A stretch of 64,000 nucleotides of DNA from Actinoplanes derwentensis (GTDB lineage: Bacteria; Actinomycetota; Actinomycetes; Mycobacteriales; Micromonosporaceae): positions 8,332,001-8,396,000 of the forward strand of contig NZ_LT629758.1 of assembly GCF_900104725.1 (NCBI RefSeq), written 5' to 3'. The notes below the pieces were generated by a model. The model had not been told where the DNA came from. It made no database searches and saw only the letters and a program-made list of their open reading frames with translations. Numbering within the stretch: the first letter of the stretch is position 1; each line of letters begins with the position of its first letter. Positions 15,661 to 23,680 of the stretch are shown in pieces. Made by a program: the position numbers and the translations under genes.

Positions 15661-16551
15661 ATGACGACGAAACGCGCCGTCAAGGCAGTGATCCCAGCGG
15701 CGGGGTTGGCAACCCGCTTCCTGCCGGCCACCAAGGCGGTCCCCAAGGAACTCCTGCCGGTGGTGGACCGGCCGGTGCTGCAGTACATCGTCGAGGAGGC
15801 CGCCGCCGCGGGCCTCAGCGACGTCCTGCTGGTCACCGGGCGTGGCAAGACCGCGATGGTGGACCACTTCGACCGCCGTCCCGACGTGGAGGCCCGGCTG
15901 GAGGAGAAGGGCGACAAGACCAGGCTGGCGGCGGTACGCCGGACCAGTGAACTGGCCGACATCTACACCGTCCGCCAGGGTGAACCCCTCGGGCTCGGCC
16001 ACGCCGTCGGTTGCGCCGCCTCGCACGTCGGCGACAACGCGTTCGCGGTGCTGCTCGGTGACGAGTTCGTCGAAGAGGACAAGCCGCTGCTCCCGCAGAT
16101 GCTCGACCTGCAGGCGGAGACCGGCGGCATCGTCCTGGCGTTCATGGAGGTCGCGCCGCACGAGACGTCCCGTTACGGCATCGCCTCGGTGCGCGAGACC
16201 GGGAACCCGGACGTCGTCGAGGTCACCGGCCTGGTCGAGAAGCCGTCGCCGGAGGAGGCCCCGAGCAACCTGGCGGTGCTCGGCCGGTACATCCTGCCCG
16301 CCAAGATCTTCGAGGTCATCGCGGACACCAAGCCCGGTAACGGCGGCGAGATCCAGCTCACCGACGCGATGGCGACGATGCTCGCCGACGGTGTCCCGGT
16401 GCACGGCATCATCTACCGCGGCCATCGCTACGACACCGGCATGCCGCTCGGTTACCTCCAGGCCGTCGTCCAGCTCGCGGTCAAGCGGGATGACCTGGGC
16501 GAGGAGTTCCGGGCCTGGCTCACTGACTTCATCGGCGGCCGGAAGGGATGA
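15661..16551 (+). CDS. galU: UTP-glucose-1-phosphate uridylyltransferase
   Basis: 296 residues from ATG 15661 (MTTKRAVKAVIPAAGLATRF); GTG 15652 is an alternative three codons upstream. The nucleotide-binding motif AAGLATRFLPATKAVPKELLPVVDRP is complete, as are LGDEFV, FMEVAPHETSRYGI and VEKPSPEEAPSNLAVLGRYIL. It makes UDP-glucose for cell-wall sugars and trehalose, and feeds the galE/galK pathway found near 56 kb. It overlaps moeA by 4 nt (ATGA), so the two are translationally coupled. Confidence 0.95.
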   Translation: MTTKRAVKAVIPAAGLATRFLPATKAVPKELLPVVDRPVLQYIVEEAAAAGLSDVLLVTGRGKTAMVDHFDRRPDVEARLEEKGDKTRLAAVRRTSELADIYTVRQGEPLGLGHAVGCAASHVGDNAFAVLLGDEFVEEDKPLLPQMLDLQAETGGIVLAFMEVAPHETSRYGIASVRETGNPDVVEVTGLVEKPSPEEAPSNLAVLGRYILPAKIFEVIADTKPGNGGEIQLTDAMATMLADGVPVHGIIYRGHRYDTGMPLGYLQAVVQLAVKRDDLGEEFRAWLTDFIGGRKG

Positions 16552-17861
16552 CCGCCACGGCCGATCGCGAGGCGGCCGCTTCCAACGAGCTGATGCCTCT
16601 CGCCGAGTACCTGGGCAGTGTGCTGCGCAGGCTCCGCGCGCTGCCTCCGCTCGACCTCGACCTCACCGAGGCGCACGGGAACGTGCTCGCGGCCGACGTG
16701 ATCGCCCCGCACCCGTTCCCGGCGTTCGACCAGGCCGCGATCGACGGGTACGCGGCCCGATGGGAAGACCTGGCCGGCGCCGGGCGCATCGGGTCGCACC
16801 CGTCGTTCGGGCAGTTCGAGAGCACCGCCCGGAGCATCCGGCTGAACGTGGTCGGCGACATGGGCGCGGCCCACTGGCGGCCGGTCCGGATCACCCCGGG
16901 CACCTGCTTCTCGGTGGCCGCCGGAGCGCCGCTGCCGATCGGCGCCGACGTGGTCGTGCCGATTCATTGGACCGATCAGGGCATGGCCGCGGTGGAGATC
17001 CTGCACGCCCCGAAACGGGGCTCCGGGGTGCGGCGGGCCGGTGAGGAGGTCGCTGTCGGGCAGGTCCTCGCGGTCGCCGGCTCCTACGTCACCCCGCCGA
17101 CCGTGGCCCTCTTCGCCGCCTCCGGCATCGGGCACGTGCTGGTCCGGCCCAGCCCGCGGGTGGTGGTCGTGGCCACCGGCGACGAACTCGTCGACGTGGG
17201 CCGGCCCAGCCAGCCCGGCCAGGTGGTCGACGCGAACTCGCACGCGCTCACCGCGGCCGCCGTCGAAGCGGGCGCGATGGGTTTCCGGATCGGCATCTGC
17301 GACGACGACCCGGAAGGTCTGCGCGGCCTGCTGGAGGACCAGACACTGCGCGCCGACCTGATCATCACGACCGGCGGCACCGGCACCGGGCCGGGCGACA
17401 TGCTGCGCCGGGTCCTGTCCCGTCCGGGGCCGGGCCGGGGCACGGTCGAGTTCATCGACGTGGCGCTCTCGCCCGGCACCTCCCTCGGGTTCGGCACGGT
17501 CGGCGGCGAGGAGGTGCCGGTGGTCTGCCTGCCCGGTGAACCCGGCGCCGCCCTGATCGGCTTCGAAGTGCTGGCCAGGCCGGTGATCCGGTTGCTCGCC
17601 GGGGCCGAACCGGTGTTCCGGCCCGGGATCAAGGCGCACCTGCTGGAGACGGTCTCGTCACCCGGTGGGCTGCGTGAGTTCCGGCCCGCCCACGTCGCGG
17701 AACGGCGTGGTGGCGGCTACACGGTGCAGCCACTCGCCGGTGGGCCTTACACTCTCTCCGGTTTGGCCGAGGCGAACGGCCTGCTGGTGCTCGGCGAACG
17801 GGTCACCACAGCGGCCGCCGGCTCGACCGTCGACGTTCTGCTGATCGACCGGAGGCGATAG
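16548..17861 (+). CDS. moeA: Molybdopterin molybdenumtransferase (gephyrin-like)
   Basis: 437 residues. The MoeA N-terminal domain carries AEYLGSVLRRLRALPPLDLDLTEAHGNVLAADV and FDQAAIDGYAA; the MoCF-binding domain carries VVVVATGDELVD, the TTGGTGTGPGDM active-site loop and a SPG segment. The C-terminal MoeA domain IV begins near residue 355. It inserts molybdate into adenylylated molybdopterin. Its place in galU-moeA-rimJ is conserved in actinobacteria (glp/moeA1). Confidence 0.94.
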   Translation: MTATADREAAASNELMPLAEYLGSVLRRLRALPPLDLDLTEAHGNVLAADVIAPHPFPAFDQAAIDGYAARWEDLAGAGRIGSHPSFGQFESTARSIRLNVVGDMGAAHWRPVRITPGTCFSVAAGAPLPIGADVVVPIHWTDQGMAAVEILHAPKRGSGVRRAGEEVAVGQVLAVAGSYVTPPTVALFAASGIGHVLVRPSPRVVVVATGDELVDVGRPSQPGQVVDANSHALTAAAVEAGAMGFRIGICDDDPEGLRGLLEDQTLRADLIITTGGTGTGPGDMLRRVLSRPGPGRGTVEFIDVALSPGTSLGFGTVGGEEVPVVCLPGEPGAALIGFEVLARPVIRLLAGAEPVFRPGIKAHLLETVSSPGGLREFRPAHVAERRGGGYTVQPLAGGPYTLSGLAEANGLLVLGERVTTAAAGSTVDVLLIDRRR

Positions 17862-18500
17862 ATGCTCGGGGCCACCACCCCCGGATGGCCCGCTGTGCTG
17901 GCGGACGGGGCTGTGCTGCTCCGGCCGTACAAGCGCGGTGATGCCCGGGCCTGGTCCGAGGTGCGGATCGCCAACCAGGCGTGGCTGACGGCCTGGGAGT
18001 CGGCACCGCCGGGACCGTGGGCGGAGATGAACTCGACCCGCGCGTACGGCTACGTCTATCGCGACATGAAACGGGCCGCCCGCAACGGCGACAGCATGCC
18101 GTTCGCGGTCTGCCTGCTTGAGAACGGCCGGGAACGGCTGGTCGGGCACGTCAACCTGGGCAACATCGTGCGGCGGGCGTTCGCGTCGGCCTATGCGGGC
18201 TACTGGGTGGACCATCGGGTGGCCGGCCGGGGTGTCATTCCGACGGCTCTCGCGCTCGCCGTCGACCATGCCTTCGGGCCGGGCGGGCTGCACCGCATCG
18301 AGGTGAACATCCGGCCGGAGAACGGGCCGAGCCGCCGGGTGGTGGAGAAGCTGGGGTTCCGCGAGGAGGCGTACCACCAGCGCTACATGCACATCGACGG
18401 CGGCTGGCGGGACCATCTCGGCTACGCGATGACGAGTGAGGAGATCGCCGGCGAGGGGGGCCTGCTCGCACGCTGGCGCCGCGTCCGTACCGCTAAATGA
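17862..18500 (+). CDS. rimJ: GNAT acetyltransferase, RimJ type
   Basis: 212 residues with GGAGG just before ATG 17862. ADGAVLLRPYKRGDARAWSEVR starts the acetyltransf_3 domain; YAGYWVDHRVAGRGVIPTALALAVDHAF holds the acetyl-CoA pyrophosphate loop and RIEVNIRPENGPSRRVVEKLGFREEAYHQRYMHIDGGWRDHLGYAM the C-terminal half. It is of the type that acetylates the N-terminus of ribosomal proteins, although the true substrate in actinobacteria is unproven. It follows moeA by zero nucleotides. Confidence 0.9.
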   Translation: MLGATTPGWPAVLADGAVLLRPYKRGDARAWSEVRIANQAWLTAWESAPPGPWAEMNSTRAYGYVYRDMKRAARNGDSMPFAVCLLENGRERLVGHVNLGNIVRRAFASAYAGYWVDHRVAGRGVIPTALALAVDHAFGPGGLHRIEVNIRPENGPSRRVVEKLGFREEAYHQRYMHIDGGWRDHLGYAMTSEEIAGEGGLLARWRRVRTAK

Positions 18501-18607
18501 TCTTGAACGTCGCGTCGCTACCGGCGCGGCGCGCGAAATAATGTCGCTACCGCCCGTAACCTCGCATTCGTCGTGTCATTTTTCCGTGGCGGAACGGAGG
18601 GGTGAGG

Positions 18608-19357
18608 GTGCCGACCTCGGTGCTCCTCGCCGTCCTGGCCGCGGCTGGGCTGCTCGCCCTCGCCCCGGCGCTAGTGCGCCGGTACGACGCCACCGAGCGC
18701 CTCGCTGCGGAACGGGCGTCGTCGACGGCGCGGGTGCTGCAGCGCCAACGCCGTCGCCGCACCGTGCCCGGACGCCGACCGATAAACCCCGCCCGCCAGG
18801 TCACGGTTACGGTACCCGCCCCAACGGGTGATCCCGCCGCACCACCGGAACGACGCCTGCGCCTGGTCACCGGCCGCCGTTCGCAGCGGGTCGACAAACG
18901 CCGAGGCACCCCCGCAGTGGTCCGCCGCCGCCGCGTCTTCGCCGCCCTGATCCTGCTCAACACCATCGAACTCATCGGTGTGGTCGCCGTCGGCCCCGGC
19001 TTCTGGATCGGCTTCGCCGTCACCGGCAGCCTCCTCGGCCTCTACCTCGTCCACCTGCGCAACCGCGCCATCATCGACCGCCGCCGCCGGCGCGTCCAAG
19101 CCCGCGAGGCCGCCTGGCTCGCCGCCCGCCAAGCCGAAGTCCGCCGCGAACAGGCCCGCCGAGCCGCCGCCCGCCGCGAAGCCCAGCGCCGCCTGGCCGC
19201 CCAGCGCGAAGCCGTCCGGCGCGCCGCGATGGGCCTCGACCGCGAACCCACCGACCTCCCCGCCGCCGCCAACGGAGGGTCGGTCTCCTACCGGCGTCGC
19301 GGAGGTCTGCGCGGCCGCGCCTACGAGGCCGGAGGCAGACACCACAATGCATCCTGA
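18608..19357 (+). CDS. sepX: Divisome membrane protein SepX/GlpR
   Basis: 249 residues. GTG 18608 is 7 nt after GGAGG; GTG 18602 is too close to it. An N-terminal span (SVLLAVLAAAGLLALAPALV) is followed by a basic linker and two central spans (VFAALILLNTIELIGVVAVGPGFWIGFAVTGSLLGLYLVHL). Then comes an Arg/Ala-rich coiled coil of ~60 residues (REAAWLAARQAEVRREQARR..), and a disordered tail. Layout and position after rimJ match SepX of Streptomyces (Rv0996), a membrane partner in cell division. Assigned by context and layout more than by motif. Confidence 0.85.
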   Translation: MPTSVLLAVLAAAGLLALAPALVRRYDATERLAAERASSTARVLQRQRRRRTVPGRRPINPARQVTVTVPAPTGDPAAPPERRLRLVTGRRSQRVDKRRGTPAVVRRRRVFAALILLNTIELIGVVAVGPGFWIGFAVTGSLLGLYLVHLRNRAIIDRRRRRVQAREAAWLAARQAEVRREQARRAAARREAQRRLAAQREAVRRAAMGLDREPTDLPAAANGGSVSYRRRGGLRGRAYEAGGRHHNAS

Positions 19358-19577
19358 TCTTGTACGGGGTCAGCGTGGCCCCGTAGATCGACACCCGGCC
19401 GTCCGATCCCGGCGACGTGGCTGCCTGGTCCCGGCGGCCAGGGCCGCCATCCGGGCGGGTTGCCCTACCGCAGGGCTACCCGTGCTCGGGTAGATGACGG
19501 AGGGGCGGTTCGCGGGGTGCCCGGCCGACCTGTTAGCCTTTCATCGGTCCCAAGATGACGCAGTCATCCGGGACTGG

Positions 19578-19654
19578 GGGGCTGTGGCGCAGTCTGGTAG
19601 CGCACCTCGTTCGCATCGAGGGGGTCTGGGGTTCAAATCCCCACAGCTCCACCA
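19578..19654 (+). tRNA. tRNA-Ala, anticodon CGC
   Basis: Cloverleaf: acceptor GGGGCTG/CAGCTCC with the G3-U70 wobble that marks alanine tRNAs, D stem GCGC/GCGC, anticodon stem CCTCG/CGAGG with loop TTCGCAT (anticodon CGC, codon GCG), T loop TTCAAAT. Discriminator A and an encoded CCA (19652-19654). It borders the accessory segment that follows. Confidence 0.95.
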
Positions 19655-20274
19655 AAGGCTAAAGGCGACTCGTGTCCGCGGAAAGCGCGGACCGGAGTCG
19701 CCTTTGCTATATCTACTCCGAGGGCCGAGCCCCCGGAAACCCCGCATCACGGTGGGCGCGGTCAGCGTGACTGTTGCGGTGGCGAGCGCGGTTCGCAGTG
19801 AGAGTCATCCGGTCGTGCAGATCCGGCCCGCCGTCCTGATCCGCGTCCGTCCACGCTTGCCGTCGCTCGGCCTCGACCACCGTGGTCTCCCCATCGCTGG
19901 CAGACCACAACACCACCGATCCGCTCTCCAGGCGGGTCATCGCCGTTGCCCCTTCCGCGCCCGGCTTCCAGCACCATGCACCCGCCAAGCAGGCGAGGAC
20001 TCGTTCACCTCGGATGACGCCATCAGCTCCCGGCCTTCTACGAGTCGCGTCCTCACAGAAACCTATCGGCCGGTCTGGTACAGGAAGGCTTAGGGCGGGC
20101 GAGCCTGGCTAAGGTGCGCTGGCCGGTGCTTCGTTGAGCTTGAGGGTCAGTGCGCATCGACAGCCGATCCGGATGGTCTGCTCGGTCGGCTCGCCCCGAC
20201 AGGCGGAACGGGCGCGATCAACTCGCTGGATTTCGGTACGCGGTACGTATCTCCGACCGTCGGGAAGGACAGCA
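19655..20274. other. Gap downstream of tRNA-Ala; one weak minus-strand frame
   Basis: After the terminator the 620-bp gap contains a minus-strand frame (19713-19988) whose first part, from MTRLESGSVVLWSASDGETTVVEAERR, has coding-like codon use. It has no known domain and degrades towards its 3' end. It is best treated as a remnant. No att-like copy of the tRNA 3' end was found downstream by eye. Confidence 0.4.
19661..19705 (+). terminator. Terminator of tRNA-Ala
   Basis: Long two-part stem: AAAGGCGACTC pairs with GAGTCGCCTTT, and inside it TCCGCG pairs with CGCGGA around a GAAAG loop. It starts 7 nt after the tRNA CCA. Confidence 0.85.
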
Positions 20275-20523
20275 GTGCCAGAAGACGCCGAGGCAATCGC
20301 CGCATTCGGGTACGAGCTCGGGCTGCTCAAGCGCGTGCGCCGCACTGGTTGGTGGCACGCCGGAGTCCGTGACCCGGAATCGGTTGCCGAGCACACCATG
20401 CGTACCGCTCAGTTGGCCGCCCACGATCCGCAGGCAGGCAAGCCTCGACGCTCCTGCGGTTGTTGTCGTAGATGCGTTGACGGCCCTCAACTAGCTACCC
20501 GTAAAGGGCTTATTCTGGCATAA
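20275..20523 (+). pseudogene. HD-domain hydrolase, N-terminal fragment (left half of a split gene)
   Basis: GTG 20275 begins VPEDAEAIAAFGYELGLLKRVRRTGWWHAGVRDPESVAEHTMRTAQLAA, the start of a YfbR-like HD phosphohydrolase (AEHTMR carries the first metal-binding His). Homology ends near 20421 and the frame runs on into unrelated residues to a stop at 20523. The missing middle of the same family reappears at 22035. GGGAAGGAC upstream is a plausible ribosome site left from the intact gene. Confidence 0.8.
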
Positions 20524-20543
20524 CGTACTCCCGGTCCGGCTGG

Positions 20544-20565
20544 ACCGTACCGAAAGTGGTACGGT
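20544..20565. promoter_or_regulatory. Palindromic operator of the AbiE-type toxin-antitoxin pair
   Basis: ACCGTACC, 6 nt, GGTACGGT: a perfect 8-bp inverted repeat ending 18 nt before the antitoxin ATG. AbiEi antitoxins are known to bind inverted repeats in their own promoter, so this is the expected autoregulatory site. Confidence 0.7.
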
Positions 20566-20583
20566 TGCGCCAAGGGGGTTGGG

Positions 20584-21135
20584 ATGACGTACAGGCAGCA
20601 GCTCCGCGAACTGGCGTTCGGTACGCATGGCGTAATCACGACCACTCAGGCGGAGCGGGAGGGTGTTCCCGCAGTCGAACTGCGGAAGCTCGCTGCACGT
20701 GGCGCGCTGACTCAGCTTGGTCGCGGGGTGTATCGGATGAACGAGGCCCCGGCGGGTCCGTTGGATGAGTTTGCGCAGGCTGTCGCATTAGTGGGCGGAG
20801 AGGCTGTGCTGGCTGACGAGGCGGTGCTTGCTGCCCTGGATCTTGCGCAGGTGAACCTGCGGCGGGTCCGCGTAGCTACGTCTCGTCGGGTGCGTGCAAA
20901 GCTTCCGAAGACCGTCGAGGTCGTCCAGCAGACTGTGCCGGCCGGTGACCGCGATTTCATCGACGGAGTTCCGGCCATGACGTTGGAAAAGGCGCTGCTC
21001 GGTGCCCATGGACGCGTGATGACCGAGCGCCTGGTTGACGCGGCGCACCGAGCCGTCCAGCGCGGCTTGCTGGCGAAAGACGCTGAGACTCGTGTCGTCG
21101 CCGCGTTGCAGGATATGGGCTCTCGCGAACGATGA
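20584..21135 (+). CDS. AbiEi-type antitoxin/transcriptional repressor (type IV TA system)
   Basis: 183 residues. The N-terminal winged helix (HGVITTTQAEREGVPAVELRKLAARGALTQLGRGVYRM) is the AbiEi_4 domain, followed by a C-terminal domain with VRVATSRRVRAKLPKTVEVV and DFIDGVPAMTLEKAL. It should repress its own operon and counter the neighbouring nucleotidyltransferase toxin without direct contact, as in AbiE. Stop and toxin start overlap (ATGA). It lies inside the split HD gene. Confidence 0.88.
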   Translation: MTYRQQLRELAFGTHGVITTTQAEREGVPAVELRKLAARGALTQLGRGVYRMNEAPAGPLDEFAQAVALVGGEAVLADEAVLAALDLAQVNLRRVRVATSRRVRAKLPKTVEVVQQTVPAGDRDFIDGVPAMTLEKALLGAHGRVMTERLVDAAHRAVQRGLLAKDAETRVVAALQDMGSRER

Positions 21136-21983
21136 CAGAGCCTACAAAGAAGGTGCCACGCGATCCGGGAAGCGTCACCATGCTGCAGCGTCGTTTGAGC
21201 CAAGCGGCATCGGCTCGGGGGTCGACGGCCAAAAGGCTGCAATCGCTGGTGGGCAACGTCGTGTTGTGTCAGATGTTGCCCGCGTCCGCGGTCAAGGGTG
21301 GTACCGGACTCAAGCTGCGCCTCGGTGACAGCCGCACCCGAGCCACCCCAGACCTCGATACCGCATTCCGCGGTGATCATGACGAGTTCGAACGCGAGCT
21401 GAGAAGCAATCTCATAAATGGATGGGGAAACTTCACCGGATCCGTCATTCGCGGGCCGAAGCGGCCGCCTGTCGGGGTACCAGACTCATACGTAATGCAA
21501 CCGCTTATCGTCAAGCTGCAATTCCATGGCAAATCCTTCATCACCATTGACGCCGAGGTTGGCTACGACGAACTAGAGGCTACTAACGAGCCGCCCGAGT
21601 TGGAACTCTCGCCGGAAGTTTCCGGCTTGTTTGTGGAACTCGGTCTACCGGCTCCGGTGCCAGTTCCGGTTTTGCCCTTGCACCACCAGATCTCACAAAA
21701 AATTCATGCGTGTACCGAACCAGGCAACGAACGAGCACACGATCTGGTTGATCTGCAAATCATCACACCGTTGGCGGATACGAAGCTGGCGGCCGCGACG
21801 GTTGAGCGGATATTCCAGTTTCGTGCACAGCATGAATGGCCGGCTCGGGTGACGCCTACCCAGAACTGGTCATCCCTGTACGCGAATGCTGCCGACGGTC
21901 TGGACGTACTCGCCACGGTGGAAGAGGCGCTGAGTTGGGTCAACGATGAGTACATCCCTAGCCTGATCTCGGCTACGGAATAA
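21132..21983 (+). CDS. AbiEii/AbiGii-family nucleotidyltransferase toxin
   Basis: 283 residues; ATG 21132 overlaps the antitoxin stop by 4 nt. VKGGTGLKLRLGDSRTRATPDLDTAFRG contains the GGT and the acidic D-L-D of the nucleotidyltransferase site, and HHQISQKIHACTEPGNERAHDLVDLQII is the conserved C-terminal motif (QKxHA..RxxDLVDL). Members block growth by adding nucleotides, probably to tRNA or using GTP. Both genes have noticeably lower GC at third positions than the core genes, consistent with transfer. The catalytic motifs look intact. Confidence 0.88.
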   Translation: MTEPTKKVPRDPGSVTMLQRRLSQAASARGSTAKRLQSLVGNVVLCQMLPASAVKGGTGLKLRLGDSRTRATPDLDTAFRGDHDEFERELRSNLINGWGNFTGSVIRGPKRPPVGVPDSYVMQPLIVKLQFHGKSFITIDAEVGYDELEATNEPPELELSPEVSGLFVELGLPAPVPVPVLPLHHQISQKIHACTEPGNERAHDLVDLQIITPLADTKLAAATVERIFQFRAQHEWPARVTPTQNWSSLYANAADGLDVLATVEEALSWVNDEYIPSLISATE

Positions 21984-22034
21984 TGTCCATTAGGTCCCGC
22001 CGGCTGGGCTGGATCCCTGTCTATCACCAGAATT

Positions 22035-22253
22035 GAGTGCGCTCGCGCGGCGCTGCTCGCCCTGTGGCACGACACGCAGGAGATCCGCACCGGCGACCTG
22101 CCGCTCGCCGCCACCCGATACTTGGCCAAGCCGGATCCACGCCAGATCGCGGCAGACCAGACCGGCCAGCTTTCCGACCACTCACGCGACGCGGTCCGTG
22201 CAGCCGTCGACGGCTGGATCGGCTCCGCCCGCAAAGACCTAAAACCGAGATGA
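22035..22253 (+). pseudogene. HD-domain hydrolase, internal/C-terminal fragment (right half of the split gene)
   Basis: Frame from about 22032 reads ECARAALLALWHDTQEIRTGDLPLAATRYL, the HD (WHD) metal motif and following segment of the same YfbR-like family whose N-terminus is at 20275. It ends DGWIGSARKDLKPR at TGA 22253, matching the family's last helix but without ~40 residues in between. Together the halves show one HD gene interrupted by ~1.6 kb and further shortened. No start codon of its own. Confidence 0.75.
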
Positions 22254-22279
22254 GCCGTTTAAATGCCGACGAGATGGCG

Positions 22280-22918
22280 TCAGGGCGTGAATTGCTCCCG
22301 TAGGTCGACGATCAAACCTTCGCGAATGGTCATGATCAGAATGGTTTCGGAGTCCTTGAAGCGTCGGTCGAGTGTTTGGAGGCTGGCGGGGATTTGAGGG
22401 ATTGGGCTGGCTGCGGAGTGGTAATCCACGACAGTGATCGTGGCTGAGTTCGCGATGCTCACGGTCCGCTGAAAGTCGTTACGGTTGCGGTAGTAGAAGT
22501 CGTTGCACCAGGCTGCGGGAGGAATGCTGACCTTGTCAGCCCTGCACGCCGTAGTCGCCGTTTCCCCGAAGAACCAGTCGATCTTATCGAACGTGACGGT
22601 CCGTTGCCTGGCGTCGGCACGGGTGCCCAGCGCGTATACCTTGCCGACCAGGTTGGTTGTTCGCGCACTCACGCTTCCTAGTCCTACTCCGCATTCGTCC
22701 GGGTGACGGCATGGGAGCGTCTGGTTCACATCGCGAACCTGCGCGGAGGTGAGCGGGCTTTCGGTTCGTTTCGTGCTGGTCAGAACCCCCGGTATGTCGA
22801 TACCGGCGTGGAGGGCTTTACCAGCCGATAATCCTGTATCTCCGGGCGAGGCGCATCCGGCTGTTCCCGCGATCAGAAGAGCAGCTGTTGCGATGACCAG
22901 GTGTCGGCTGATGAGCAT
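22280..22918 (-). CDS. Putative lipoprotein of unknown function
   Basis: 212 residues. MLISRHLVIATAALLIAGTAGC is a signal peptide with a lipobox Cys at 22. The mature part has four further Cys (CRHPDEC, TACRADK, WCNDFYY), a likely disulfide-bonded secreted domain, and ends TILIMTIREGLIVDLREQFTP. No family is recognised. Third-position GC is lower than in core genes, so it appears to belong to the accessory segment. It faces away from the HD remnant. Confidence 0.75.
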   Translation of the reverse strand: MLISRHLVIATAALLIAGTAGCASPGDTGLSAGKALHAGIDIPGVLTSTKRTESPLTSAQVRDVNQTLPCRHPDECGVGLGSVSARTTNLVGKVYALGTRADARQRTVTFDKIDWFFGETATTACRADKVSIPPAAWCNDFYYRNRNDFQRTVSIANSATITVVDYHSAASPIPQIPASLQTLDRRFKDSETILIMTIREGLIVDLREQFTP

Positions 22919-23297
22919 CGGCTGACCTTAGGTGAGGCGGTGCATAAGCCGCTGCATTAACACGAGCAATAATCTCCTAGCCGCGCTTATCGGTCAGATT
23001 TCAGACATCATGTGGCGTCGTTGAAATCTGCCTCCACGGAGAATGCAAAAGCACGTCTACATTTAACGGATTGCGAAAGGCTCTGCCCAGTACGCGCGGG
23101 CAATCTGTACGCCGCCCTAGCCCTGGCGCGGGCAAGCGCCGACGCGGTGGCGAGCCGTCGGCCGCTGAAGTGACCCAACGGCCGACGTGTGGTCAACCCC
23201 GAGGGAGAGTAGATCGAGGTCGCTCCCCGTGTGGTCGTTTGCTTGATGTGCAGTTGCCGCGGTACGGATGGCGGCGGTCCGGGATAGCCTTGCCGTA
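22919..23297. other. Intergenic region, no gene supported
   Basis: A 379-bp gap between divergent genes. The left third is comparatively A/T-rich and probably holds the lipoprotein promoter; the right end holds the TAGCCT box of the next gene. Several short frames are present on both strands, none with a ribosome site or known domain. Confidence 0.6.
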
Positions 23298-23585
23298 ATG
23301 GCTACCTATCGCAGCGCCTCAGTGCTCCTCTCCTCGGACGGCACCCGGACCAACGGCACCGCCGCCCTCTTCGCCGAGCCGGCTCGCAAGGGCGGGCTTC
23401 CGCCATGGGCCGGTGACTTCCGGCCCGCCAACGATGCCGGCAGCGGCCCCAAGAACGCGGTCGGGAAGACCTTCACGTTGGAGTTGCCCGACGGCAGCAC
23501 CGGTAAGGTCGTGGTTCAGAGCCTCAAGAGCGGCAAGGGCGGCGTCGTCCTGGCGCTGATGGGCGAAGGCGCGCCTCCCTTCTGA
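23298..23585 (+). CDS. Conserved-looking small protein, 95 aa
   Basis: ATG 23298 lies 7 nt after TAGCCT, the same leaderless geometry as many genes here. The product MATYRSASVLLSSDGTRTNG.. is glycine-rich and predicted beta-rich, with ALFAEPARKGGLPPWAGDF and FTLELPDGSTGKVVVQSLKSGKGGVVLALMGEGAPPF. No family recognised. High third-position GC and good codon use support it. The pattern resembles small domains that hold a bound ligand or OB-like folds, but this is only an impression. Confidence 0.7.
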   Translation: MATYRSASVLLSSDGTRTNGTAALFAEPARKGGLPPWAGDFRPANDAGSGPKNAVGKTFTLELPDGSTGKVVVQSLKSGKGGVVLALMGEGAPPF

Positions 23586-23680
23586 CCAGACCCACCGAAC
23601 GGATCGCCGCCGGCCTGAGACGGCCGGTTTGCGATCTCTGACGATGACAATGCGTTCGGACAGCTGCCGAGCGCATTGCC

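Noticed and set aside
19541..19750. 69-codon minus-strand frame containing CGDLNPRPPRCERGALP
   Set aside because: This is the familiar false protein produced by reading a tRNA gene backwards.
19494..20093. 199-codon plus-strand frame
   Set aside because: It runs straight through tRNA-Ala and its terminator, so it cannot be a real gene.
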